Assembly (NCBI GenBank): GCA_025526995.1
Contig: JAHLKG010000001.1
Coordinates: forward strand, 558,001 to 622,000
DNA from: Powellomyces hirtus
Taxonomy: Eukaryota; Chytridiomycota; Chytridiomycetes; Spizellomycetales; Powellomycetaceae
Reading direction: 5' to 3'
Length of the DNA stretch: 64,000 bases
Under the pieces are notes generated by a model. The model saw nothing but the letters and a program-made list of their open reading frames with translations, ran no database searches and had not been told where the DNA came from. Shown piece after piece: positions 1 through 10,405 of the stretch; position 1 is the stretch's first letter; every line of letters begins with the position of its first letter. The translations under genes and the position numbers were made by a program.

Positions 1-36
1 ATGCTCACAGTAGCTAATGCTGGTCGGAATGCTCAG

Positions 37-1020
37 CTCATATGAAATGCCTCATGAAGGTCAACTCTTCCTGGACATCGAGCCACATCAAAGAGATATG
101 GAGGGTGCCGGATCGCACTTGCACAGTATATCCGCCTTGCAATACCGACAGCTTCAGGTCCTTCTCCCTCATTGGTCGGGAGCGGAAAATTGTATCGGTA
201 GCACAGTTCAGGTTGGTAGTGAAAGCTGCCAAACTTGCGCATGCAATCTAGTTGTCTCTGACATGGTCTCAAACAGGCCTGAAAAAGCGCATGGATTACA
301 ATTGCAAGCATTTCATGAACTTCTAGCGGACCATCCTAGGTTTAGAAGCGGCGACGAGAGATGCGCATTGATACTGATTGGCGGCAGCAGAAATGCCGAG
401 GACCAAGGACGCGTTGAAGCACTGCGGAGACAAGCACGCGAACTGAAGATCGAGGTATTTTGAGGTGTAAGCTAAGTGTCCGCAGACGCCCACTAATGAG
501 CTGAGATATAGGACAATGTCGAGATCATAGAAAACGCCTCCTATGCCAAATTACATGAGGTTCTACGAAGCAGCGCCGTCGGGGTTCACACCATGAGAGA
601 CGAGCATTTTGGGATCGGCGTCGTCGAGTATATGGTATGTCTCTTCGTACTGCAATGGCAGACCCCCTCGATCCTAATTTTAATCGGATGGCGCAGGCCG
701 CGGGATTGATAGCAGTGGCACATGATTCAGGAGGTCCGAAACTGGATATAGTCACGGATAAAGGAGGGCAACCGACAGGTACGCTGTCTATATACAGCTC
801 AGCGAAATCGTTGTCGATCTGCCTTAACACTGGTGTCTACGAAGGCTATTTGGCGAGCACATCGCAAGAGTATGCATGCGCACTTTATGCGGCTCTCCAA
901 CTCAGCCCAGAAGAGCAACTTCAGTTGAGAGAGCGAGCACGCAAGGCGGTTGCAGGCCGCTTTTCAGATTCTGCATTTTCGAAGCAATTCGTAGAGCAGC
1001 TCGTAGGCGTAATGAACTAG
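37..1020 (+). CDS. ALG11: GDP-Man:Man3GlcNAc2-PP-dolichol alpha-1,2-mannosyltransferase, 3' part
   Basis: This enzyme adds two alpha-1,2 mannoses to the dolichol-linked N-glycan precursor on the cytosolic face of the ER. The window holds only the C-terminal half. Visible exons are about 37-211, 277-454, 512-634, 697-778 and 845-1020, all joining in frame. The first carries NSSWT and VYPPCNT, then come VAQFRPEKAHGLQLQAF and VVEYMAAGLIAVAHDSGG. The GT-B EX7E motif is present in DEHFGIGVVEYMAAG. The translation follows the ALG11 family closely to the stop at 1018-1020. The 5' end lies outside the window and the start of the first exon is a guess, because an in-frame stop near position 15 implies an intron acceptor around 30-36. 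It converges on the phosphatase gene with under 100 bp between. Confidence 0.9.
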
Positions 1021-1108
1021 TGATACTAGTAGAATAAAGCCACTCTACATAGCTATCCTACACCTTAGGCGAATGGGGAAGCAAATCATGGCTCTGCACC
1101 AGGTACTC

Positions 1109-2594
1109 TCATAGGAAGTACTCCGCCACTACCTAGAATCGAACCGAATGAGTTTGTGCGACTCACAAGCAAACGGATCATGAGACGAACCTTTGTCATT
1201 CCGCCTCCTACCGATCCACCATATTGGCTGTCATCAACATCAAAAGGGTCTCTGAGGCTTCCTGATACGATCTTCTTTGGCGCTTTCTTCTTCCGAAGAA
1301 CTCCCAGGGAGGAATCATCATTCCCATCAGGATAATGCGCCGTTAAGTCACCATCGGTACCTCCCATATCTCGACCCGGTATGTTCCTGTCCTGGTCAGG
1401 ACATGGTCCAAAAACATTGAAATATCTCTGCAAATCTGGCCCTATTTGCAAAACAGATGCCATATTGCCTGCTCGATAGCAGTAGTTTGGCGCAGACCAG
1501 ACTGTCGACAGCATATCATCAAACAGTATCTGTCCATATTCGGTCAGCGATAGATTCCAAAAGTAGACGTTACTCGGACACCAACCTGGTAGCCTTCCAT
1601 GCACAACTGATGCGCCCGACAGATGTGTCCCATCCCATTGACTTCCAGAAACTTTTTGGTAACTTCTTTCCCAAATATGTAGCCAGCCCCCCGTGGTGAA
1701 ATTGCGAAGTCTCCTTTCTCGTCCGAGCCGATTCCTCCCGGTTGGAATGTTGGTGTTGAGACAGGATCAGACCAAACCAAATCGGCCATAGCGCCTTCAT
1801 GTGGAATCTCTAGAGAGAACGTAAGCAACTGTCTGATGCATGCGAACGATACTGGTGCGTTACCCCGAAATCTGTCGAGAACTCTTATTTGGTCCACCGT
1901 ATGTATGGAAGGGCTGAGTCCTTATGTAGCGTATATTATCAGTCACGGACTGATCGCCCTCCTTTCTCACGAGAACTTACCGCCATGGACGCAAAATATA
2001 GAATCATCTATTACTACAGATAAGACCAAGTAGTCGAACAAGTCGGTGAAATACGTCCAAACGTTCGCATTTCCATATTTCCGCATGCATTCAGTGTAGA
2101 ATCCATAGGTCTAAAGGCAAGACTTCAGTCCTACTGCAGTTGTCATCGGGCACCAAAGACCTGCAGACCTGGGTGACGGCCCGTGACTCGTGATTTCCGC
2201 GCACAAGAGTGACCCTATCTGGCCATCTAAGCTTCAGGCACGTAAGAAGAGTGATCGTCTCTACTGAGTAATAGCCTCGGTCCACGTAATCTCCTAAGAA
2301 CACGTAATTCGTGAAAGGTGCCCAGCCTCCGATCTTAAAGATCTCCAGCACATCAAAAAACTGGCTAAATATGAAAAAGAACTCAGCATGCTTCAAAGCC
2401 TCGTCAGAACCGCGATTTTACATAGCATACCCATGAACATCCCCAACCAAAGTCACTGGGGCAGACACTTGCGAGACATTGCCCTCCTTTACCAGCAGCT
2501 CTTTAGTTTTCTCGCACAGTTCTCGGACGATGTTCTCGCTAAGAAGCTGCTTTCTATACAGACGCTCGATGAATACGTCCAGGTCCCAACTCAT
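1109..2594 (-). CDS. PP2A-family serine/threonine protein phosphatase catalytic subunit, PPG1-like
   Basis: This is a metal-dependent Ser/Thr phosphatase of the PP2A/PP4/PP6 group. Conserved motifs are GDVHGQ (metal binding, split by an intron), [41 protein letters not shown] and [13 protein letters not shown]. The start at 2594 reads [18 protein letters not shown], like the short N-terminus of the family. The N-terminal segment ([22 protein letters not shown]) resembles yeast PPG1 more than PP2A itself, but assignment within the group is not secure. Reading straight through the last exon gives a non-family tail. Using the GTTCGT..CTAG intron near 1125-1180 gives a terminal EYFL, the classic site of leucine carboxyl methylation. 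About 350-370 residues. It is head to head with ATG27, 193 bp apart. Confidence 0.88.
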
Positions 2595-2787
2595 CAGAGT
2601 GCTATGGTAAGGCTAAACCTCCAAGGGATCTAAATTGCAAGGAGCAGGAATGTGCCCAAGTCGTGAACGGTAGCCTGCGCCCGATCGCAGCAAACGTAAG
2701 CAAAACACGGTCAATGCCGTCAGTCAAGTCTCGCTTTCCTACAGTCTCCTTACCCAACGACACCATTGTGATCTGCAACGTTTGGCC
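2595..2787. promoter_or_regulatory. divergent promoter between phosphatase and ATG27
   Basis: These 193 bp separate two divergent start codons and must hold both core promoters unless the phosphatase has an upstream non-coding exon. An ATG with a good GTAAGG donor lies on the minus strand near 2774, but joining it to the phosphatase exon does not keep frame, so it is at most 5' leader. No recognisable motif was seen. Confidence 0.35.
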
Positions 2788-3929
2788 ATGGGCTTCCTTT
2801 CACTTGCTAAGGGTTTTGCCATCGCCATGGCCCTAGCTAGGGTGCATTCCGCTCCGGCTCCAGCCTTTGATTGCACGAAGATTGAGTTATCAGGTCGCAC
2901 TTACAATATTTCGACCCCAGAATTCAACACTACCACGACAGTGGAAGCAGACCTTTTGAAGATAACATCAACGATAACGGCAAACCCGTGTCAGGCATTA
3001 ACTACGGATTTTGACCCTCGCGTCACAACGAAGTGTCTTGTTGGAACATGGTTCTGTGAGGTATAATCCGTTACCTGTTCGTGTTTACGAGGACTTCGGC
3101 AATCGTTAATGGTCTTTCTTAGATTGAAATCGCTCAGCTGAAGTCTGGTGGGACAGTAGATCTAGTGACTGTATGTATACGTCATTCCACAATCACAATG
3201 CCTATGGTTAACCGTTGCAGCTTAGGCGTCACAACTTATCAAAGAGCCACCAGAAGTAAGGCCAAGGGGACTTGAACTGGACTTGATTTTTCAAGGCACA
3301 ACAAAAGTCAACGTGTCGTATCAATGCAATGAAGGATCATCGGTAAGCCAGAAGTTCTGGAATGCGAACATGTCAGCTCTCCTCAGCCGCCCTCTGCCTT
3401 TCGTCTGGTTAGGTCGCACCAGTTGTGACCAGGACCAACGATCAGATCACCATTCTCTACAAAACTTCTGCCGTGTGCCCGTTGAAAACGGCTCCACCGG
3501 GCGCTCCTCCGGCGAAAGACCGGGAAGGAATGTCTGGATGGGGCGTATTCTGGATGCTGGTGTTTGTTGGTTTTACAGCTTACCTGATCATTGGATCTGG
3601 CTATAACTATTCCGTCCTGCGAAGTATATACATCTCACCAATCTTGTGTGTGCATCTGGCAACGTTCTGACTTTTGTGTATACAGTACGGTCATTCCCAG
3701 ACATTTTGCCGCACTGGTATTTTTGGTAAGTGCACGGTTAGAAAAGGGCTATTGAGGGTTCTTGTACTCATGCGTAGTGTTGTGCATACAGGAGTATGGT
3801 CCTGGCTGTCGCCTGGGTAAGCTATGATGACCTATTTAAGATGATACGGTTGCTAACGAAGTGTTAAACCAGGACTTCATTGCTTCGTGCTGGGAGCGCG
3901 TCACATCTCGCAATTATGTGCGAATCTGA
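2788..3929 (+). CDS. ATG27: Autophagy-related protein 27 (mannose-6-phosphate receptor-like)
   Basis: Atg27 is a type I membrane protein that cycles between vacuole, endosome and Golgi and supports Atg9 traffic in autophagy. The ATG at 2788 begins a signal peptide (MGFLSLAKGF onward, ending near HSAPAPAF). A lumenal domain with paired cysteines follows (NPCQAL, TKCLVGTWFCE, YQCNEGSS, AVCPLKTA). One transmembrane helix follows GMSGWGVFW and ends near the family motif IIGSGYNYS. The cytosolic tail uses small exons; taking the later acceptor (gtgcatacag, near 3789) yields ILPHWYFWSMVLAVAWDF and a C-terminal YVRI, which fits the YxxPhi sorting signal known in Atg27. The upstream acceptor shifts frame and loses this. 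The gene ends 44 bp from the TERT stop, tail to tail. Confidence 0.82.
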
Positions 3930-3973
3930 TACAAGTGCTAGTTGGATCTTCTATTTATGTTAGATATACTTGA

Positions 3974-6900
3974 CTAGATCTTAACCTCGATTAATGATCT
4001 GGAGTTTTGCTCATCTACAATTGATTTGAGCCGTTTCTTGACTCGGCAGAATTTGCCTGTCTTCAGACGACTTTCAAGCTTCATTAAAACGCTTCGGAAG
4101 CGCGATTGCTTCTGCTGCAGCACCGATGTGAAGGCGTAGAGGCCCAACCTTCAAAGCAGTTTAGTTAGAGTGACTCAATTGCAGATGGAGAAATAGAGTT
4201 GGCGGTAACTTACCACTCGATATGCAAGGCAGTGATTGGACATTGACATATGTTTCTTTTGGCCGTAAGACTTCGCACTCGGCTGCGGATCAACATGTTG
4301 GAGAACTGTACTGCCTCCTCGATGATCTCTGTATGAAGAAGAAGCAGATCAACATTCTTTGCACAAAAGATGATACTGAGTAGAGCACGCCTTTTCAACT
4401 TACGATACAAGAATGCGTCCCGGAAGGTCAAGGCGACGGGTGCCACGGACTTTTCATATGCAACAAACTTGGTAGCACACATCCTCAAATTTTGGTAAAT
4501 ATTGAGTAGTACTGTAGGGGTAGTGTTGAGCTCTGTGTCTAGGAAGATCGCATGACACTTTGGCTTGAGCATTCTGCGGAAAAATACAAGGAATTAGGCT
4601 AAGGATTCGGTTCGTTATAAAAGGCCTGGAACTCAACTGCATAATTTTGTGCTTGAAAGCCGATCCGGGGCGGCGGGCGCATTCCACCGTTAATGTATCA
4701 CTAATGTCTGTGTCCTCATTCAGCTTGTGTGAGATGTTTGCAGCTTTTGATCACGACACACATACATGTCCCGGCGAATCGGCTATAATCAGCTGTCACT
4801 TGAAGGGACTTGATGTCGATCAACAATCCGCACCATGGAAACACTGGCAGTAGAAACAAGCAAGTGTCAGGGAAGCGAGGTGCATTTGATCGCGACGGCC
4901 ACGAAAGGGTCAGACCTGTTGACGCGTCCTCTGCGTTAGAGATACTTTTAATCTGCTTGCCTCGAATGACAGCCGAGAAGTTGGCAAGAGTTTTCTCCGC
5001 ATTGATAACACAGCCATAGGTTGGATGGCCTGGCAAGGGTACCAAGATGAATGTGATGGACTTTTATGCAAATGTCTGACATTGTCTTACCTTGATGCAT
5101 GACCTCCAAGAATTCAAATGCTTCGTCTTTGTTTTTTGTCACAAAAAGAAAGTCATCCACGTAGCGCAAGAGGAGGTTGTCTTGCGACTGAAATTGGGAT
5201 AAGATCGATCTTTCCATGTGAGCGTAGAAAAAACTGAACGCAGATGATTGCGCATGGCAGGAATATGAGATAGAATTCAAGTTCATCACATGCGGTACGG
5301 ATAATCACCTGCACAGCAATGTCGACAAGACCGACCCTTGCGGTATGCCAACAATCTGCCTATAAAGCTTTTTCCCCATCTTTTACAATGTTAGCTGGAT
5401 GTGCGCTGGCGCTCTTACCAAAAATGGTTCATACCTTGATCAGGTTATTGCAGATGTGTTCCTCCAAGAGGTTGATGATATCGTCTGTTTCCTCGATATT
5501 GTACACAACCTGCCCATGGGAAGTCAAGGGAGAGTCGCATCTCAAATGCGCTCTGCGCAAGCATACCTGGTCGACAAGTATCGTATTACGAAGCCCTTCG
5601 GTAATGGATTTGGCTAGATCGCTAAATTGCGCGAAGTCGCCTTGACAAAGGGCCTGTGATAAGCCAATGAGATATGATGGCATCAGAAGCAGCGCCACAA
5701 CGTACTGGAAGGGCGGGCTCTGCGAACAAACGATCGCTTGAGTCGACCTGCACTCGGATAGATCAACGAGTATTTCTGGATCAGGTACTCTTCCTGCAAA
5801 TGCCTACTTAGTAAACAGCTGTCACCTGTCTCAACGCATTTGACTTACATCCTGAAATACATCCCGAACAATAGATAAGAGCAGCGTTTGGTCAATCGTA
5901 TCGAAACAACTTGTCACGTCGACTTTACAAAAGTACAAATCGGGGGTCCTGGCGAGTCGTATGTTTCAACGTCATGTCATCGAACGACAGGCTTCACAAC
6001 GTCATACTTGTCGTGAGTTGGGACTCGACAATGTCCCTCGAAATCTTTGAGCTTCTCATAGATATCGTTAAGACCCAGAACAGAACATCCGAGCAGAAGC
6101 GGGTCACGAGTCTGCATGATACGAAGACGTTAGATGAAGGGATGAGAAACGAACGGGACCGTGCGTTTTAGACCTTCTCGAACGTCAGAACGTGAAATGC
6201 GTTCTGCAAAATGCTGTTGATTGATAGCCCATTGTACTTCAACTTCTGTGCATCCACCTGGTTCGGACCATGTGTAGATCGCAGCGGCTGTAATGGGCAC
6301 TTAGAAGAGCGGCCACGTACAAGCAGAGGAAAAGACTTGCATAAACATGACTTACTTTCTGTGGGAAGCGCCGCCGCAGGTTGGTGATCATCCGCATCCC
6401 GGACTCCTTGGGAAGAAGTCTGATGTAAGAGTATCCCAGCGATTTCGAGGAGTCTCCTGTGGTCTCAGACTGGTGGTAAAGTCAATTCCGAGCCTGGTAT
6501 TGACATGGTATTGACATAAAATTGGGCAATGAAAAGCCACTTACCTGATCAATGGGACTCAAGATAGTTCGTGAGAGCTTTTCATGAATGCTTCCAGTTA
6601 AACTGTGCCATAGATCGTGTCGGAAGTAGAACACCTTGTTCCGGAAAGGAGCACTTTCTGTGACATAAAAAGTGGTCTTTGTACAGTTCCAATTTTGAGA
6701 ATCAAGCCAACATATCAGGAGGGAGGCACATGTCACATGTCATCAATACCTTCAACAAAGAAACAAGGAAAGAATCAAACAGCCAGTAAAGCATCTGATA
6801 TACAAGCTCGTTTCTCTTTGTGGTTTCTGATAACGGTACGGGCTTCCGACAGGCTTCTGTTCCCTCGTTTGGCACGGTGACCCACAAGCAATCGTTCACC

Positions 6901-8992
6901 TAGCAAAGTCAGTTGGATAGGTTTTCCTTTGCTCCCGACTGTTGATGAATACCTTGAAATTTTTGACAACATTCTGCAAGGACATTGTTTCGTAGCGTCT
7001 TAGACGAATGAAACGGCTCACCGCTGTTGTTCTTTGAGTCTCGGACGGATGTTACTCAAATATTCTGACTATCACATCACAATTACTGACCTTGCAATAC
7101 GACGTTCCAGTTACTTTCACTGCCTAACAGCTGGTCTGGGATGACCTTTCTTAACACTGCACGTACAAAGGAGTAGACCTTTGACAGACAATAACCGCTT
7201 AGAGGCAGGTCATGTTGCCAAACTAGGGAGTCATACCTCGTAGAAGGATGAATTGGTATTCAATATGTTCAATCCTTTCACCTCCTCCTCATTTCTGATG
7301 ACCTTCTTTAGCACATATTAGATGAGAATTCCAGGAGTTCCATGCATCCTGGAGACGCCAGCAATGCCAATCTCCTTACAGATATCGGGCAATAGTGATC
7401 CAAGAGAGCACGAAAATTGCATTTGCTATGTAGAGCATGCATTCGTTGAAAAAGCTTTCCCGCAGCTTTGAGCCGCCAGTGAACCTTCCTTTTTTTTACA
7501 GGGATCTGTCGGCACATCAGCATGATACCGACCGCTGAAATACGTTCGGTTCTTCTACCTCTATAATATGATCCGGTGCATCCATCGCTGCTCCCGGTTT
7601 CCCCAGCGATGAGAAGGCGCTCGGTAAACCAAATTGCTGGGGGAAGACGTCATATAATATTTGACGGCTGTCGAATCCGTTCTCAGAACCATGGCGTTGA
7701 TTCAATACATCTGTGAGATGATCAAGAAAAGATCATCAGATCACCACGGGACAATTGAAAATGAGACCAGCAAAGATTCCCACGTGTTTTAGGTAGTCCA
7801 AAAAGAAAACTGTTTCGTGATCCCCGTATCGGCCTGGCGCAAAAGATTCGCTTGCGGGCAAAACACATGGTCGTTGATAACCTGAAGGACAATGCTTCGC
7901 ATTACTGACGAAATCGGAACTGATGCTTCGAGTGCATGAGTTACCCGCGATTAGGCTGATTGGGTGCACAGAGAGCACTACTGGCATCTACGGTGATGTT
8001 GCTTGGCACCGTGTTGCCCATTGGGGCGATGGTTTTACTGTGGTTGGACGTGTTGCAAATTGTTTTCTGTTTCTTATCCTTGTGCTCCGTATCCGAGTAG
8101 TTTTGAAGAGCCGTGTGTTTCCGCTTTACGGCGGATTGTCTCATGTGAAAGACTGATGCGGCATTGATCAGAGTCACTGACATGGAATTGTCATTCAATG
8201 GGATCCCTTGGGTTGGGCTTGTTGAATACCTAGTCTCAAGTAGTTGTTGACACTTTAACCTACCGCTCAACTGCATGCAGCACGCATCTTCGAGTGTAAG
8301 AAAGATCGTAGTATTGATGAGTAGATCCGTCATTGCCCGTACGCCAATCCTGCGAAGATTGCAGTTCAGTCGTCTGGTGTGCCCCTTGCCTTTGCAAAAC
8401 ATAGCAGATGATGACTTGAACCTCGAAAGCAGAAGTTCCCAGCATGGACCTTTCACAAGATTCACCACGGTATTGGGGAAATAGTTTTCTATCCCATGAG
8501 TTCCAACTACACGGTTTCCCCCTTTGTCGGTCATCTGAGGTTGCCACTGCTTCAGCAAATGAATCCAGCCGACCATATTACAGCAGTAACATCAGAGCGC
8601 TCACATTACGGTAACCCAACGACAAAACATTTGGCGAGAAAGACCCGGCCCCCTTCAAGATTTTCTCAATCGCAGTGTTTACCACCTGGCGGTGAAAAAG
8701 AGTCAGCGGCATAGCAAAGCACCCAGGAGCCATCAATAAGCGTCCGGACCTCAGCCTGTGAGAACAGAACCTCGCCCGTTTGTGATGGTGGCAAGGGCTC
8801 TTTGGCAAGCGATGCGCGAGAGACGACTGTCTTGTGTAAAAAGTCCGCATACTCGGCGGGGTCGTTGGGAGTTACAAAATCTATGTCACTGGTGCTACGA
8901 CCAGCAAACACTGCCAAGTTGGTGAGGTACTGTCTCAGCGAGCAGATTCCGGGAAAGAGCGCCTGAAGGACGCCGAGAGCACCGTCAGCCAT
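3974..8992 (-). CDS. TERT: Telomerase reverse transcriptase catalytic subunit
   Basis: TERT extends chromosome ends using telomerase RNA. The gene appears complete, split by many introns. From the ATG at 8992: the TEN domain (MADGALGVLQALFPG, later KGPCWELLLSRIG and TDLLINTTIF); the RNA-binding domain at about 7700-7100 (LNQRHGSENGFDSRQILYDV, HYCPIS, RAVLRKVIPDQLLGS); FYVTES and VFYFRHDLWHSL near 6600; RT motifs 1-2 (LLPKESGMRMITNLRRRF) near 6400; LLGCSVLGLNDIYEKL near 6060; motif A (FCKVDVTSCFDTI) near 5900; motif B' (GIPQGSVLSTLLCSFFYAH) across an intron near 5300; motif C (LLRYVDDFLFVT) near 5160; motif E (FPWCGLLIDIKSLQ) near 4830. The C-terminal extension (KCHAIFLDTELNT, VLLNIYQNL, then WLGLYAF) ends at 3974. 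Motifs A and C keep all three catalytic aspartates. Length is perhaps 1,150-1,250 residues, estimated from typical intron size. Confidence 0.96.
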
Positions 8993-9280
8993 GCCTCCTT
9001 TCCATCTCCCATCTCCCGATGAAAACGCAACTCCTCAAGGGCTCTCTCAACTTGCGAGTGCCATAGATGAAGTGCACAGCCACTATTCAAATGCGTCACG
9101 CAATCACGTGTCACATGTCGCAGCTAAATCAAGAGTCGAGTTCAACCATCAAAGAAATGGGATCATGGATTGGGGTCCGCGTTGGGCTCCTTGCCCTGTC
9201 TCCATAATCTCGAACCCGAAAACCCCAAGCCTTGAACAGGAAGAACTGACGTTTTTGAACGGCACCCTCCCTTGTAGGTC
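8993..9280. promoter_or_regulatory. divergent promoter between TERT and the histidine phosphatase
   Basis: These 288 bp lie between two divergent start codons. They contain a perfect CACGTG E-box at 9105-9110, followed two bases later by CACATG at 9112-9117. CACGTG is the usual site of basic helix-loop-helix factors such as Cbf1 in fungi. That it works here is inference. Confidence 0.4.
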
Positions 9281-10355
9281 ATGTCCCCCAGTGCTCCCGT
9301 GAGATATCCAGATTTTCCACCGCTCACGAAAGCACCGTCTCCGACAAGTGTCGTAAAGCGGCTGTATCTGTGTCGGCATGGGCAAACATCAGCAAATGCG
9401 AGCGGAGTTCTTCAAGGGTCTGGGATCGATCAACCCCTGAATGAAGAGGTGTGCCATTTTGTTTTTGAAGTTCTTCAGCAACCACACGTTGTGACACAAG
9501 TTCTTAGGGCACGTTGCAAGCAGAAAGGCTTCGTGATCGACTTGCCACCGTGCCCTGCGACATTGTGATCAGCAGCCAGCTGCAGGTGCGTTCCAAGCCA
9601 CGGACAAGTTGTTGGAATAGTAACTCAACGTCGCACTGCCCGCACAGAGAGCTCGTCAGACTGCCCAGCTTGTTCACCAGAAGCATCAAAGTGTTCCATT
9701 CCTTGAAGTCGCAGAGCTGGCCGAGATATCATGGGGAGATTGGGAGGGAACTGTAAGCCCACATTTGGCAAAATTATTGGAAAGCTGGGAAGAGGGGGAC
9801 TTTTCTGCAAAGGTACCAAATGGGGAGAGTCCTTTGGAGGTTGAGAAGCGCTCTGTACAAGCCGTGTACGAGCTTCTCGACAGACCAGAGTCCAATCTCA
9901 TCATTGTCAGTAAGTGTAATACCGCGTTCGCATTTACCGCCGCATCATCTCAGCATGATTTTTTACCCCGTCTAGTACATGGCCGTCTTTTGCGCATCAT
10001 CATGTCGTCTTTGTTCTACCGATCGCTTTCTCGCATGAGTGAATTTGTGCACCACAATACTTGTATCAACGTTGTGGATGTGATCGTTGAGAAAGATCAC
10101 GGCAAGCTTGACAAGCGACCTTCGCTCAACACAAGTCTGGACACTCTGTCAACATTTGCTCGCACTCCGTCGGGGAACCGAGTACTGGACGATAATGTCA
10201 AAATACAACCGGAGACATCAGCAAAAATTGAGGGGGCATTTAATCGCCCGAGAAAGTCGGATGGACCAGAAACTTGGGTTGCCCATCCGAAGCAATTCAC
10301 GTTTGTTCCGGTCGTTTTAGACAGCATCGATCATCTTCCAGAAGTCGAACGATGA
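9281..10355 (+). CDS. Histidine phosphatase (phosphoglycerate mutase-like) family protein
   Basis: The protein belongs to the histidine phosphatase superfamily. It carries LYLCRHGQTSANASGVLQG near residues 28-46, where His33 would be the phospho-acceptor, then LNEEGTLQAERLRDRL and VISSQLQRARQTAQ. ELAEISWGDWEG and the second catalytic His in VIHGRLLRI follow. Introns lie near 9449-9507, 9585-9642 and 9911-9975, and all joins keep frame. After the core it has a tail of about 100 residues rich in Ser, Thr and Lys with no recognised domain. The substrate cannot be told from sequence; fungal relatives include fructose-2,6-bisphosphatase-like and broad-specificity enzymes. It shares a promoter region with TERT. 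Confidence 0.85.
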
Positions 10356-10405
10356 GTGTACATGATTAACGAGTGCTTATTCCACATTGGCACAAATCGG
10401 AAATT

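Noticed and set aside
4647..7000. Several + strand frames of 60-110 codons opposite TERT
   Set aside because: They are antisense shadows of well-supported TERT exons and have no recognisable motifs.
8991..9302. 103-codon + strand frame beginning within the TERT start region
   Set aside because: It overlaps the TERT first codon and the histidine phosphatase start and shows no family resemblance; the region is better explained as a promoter.
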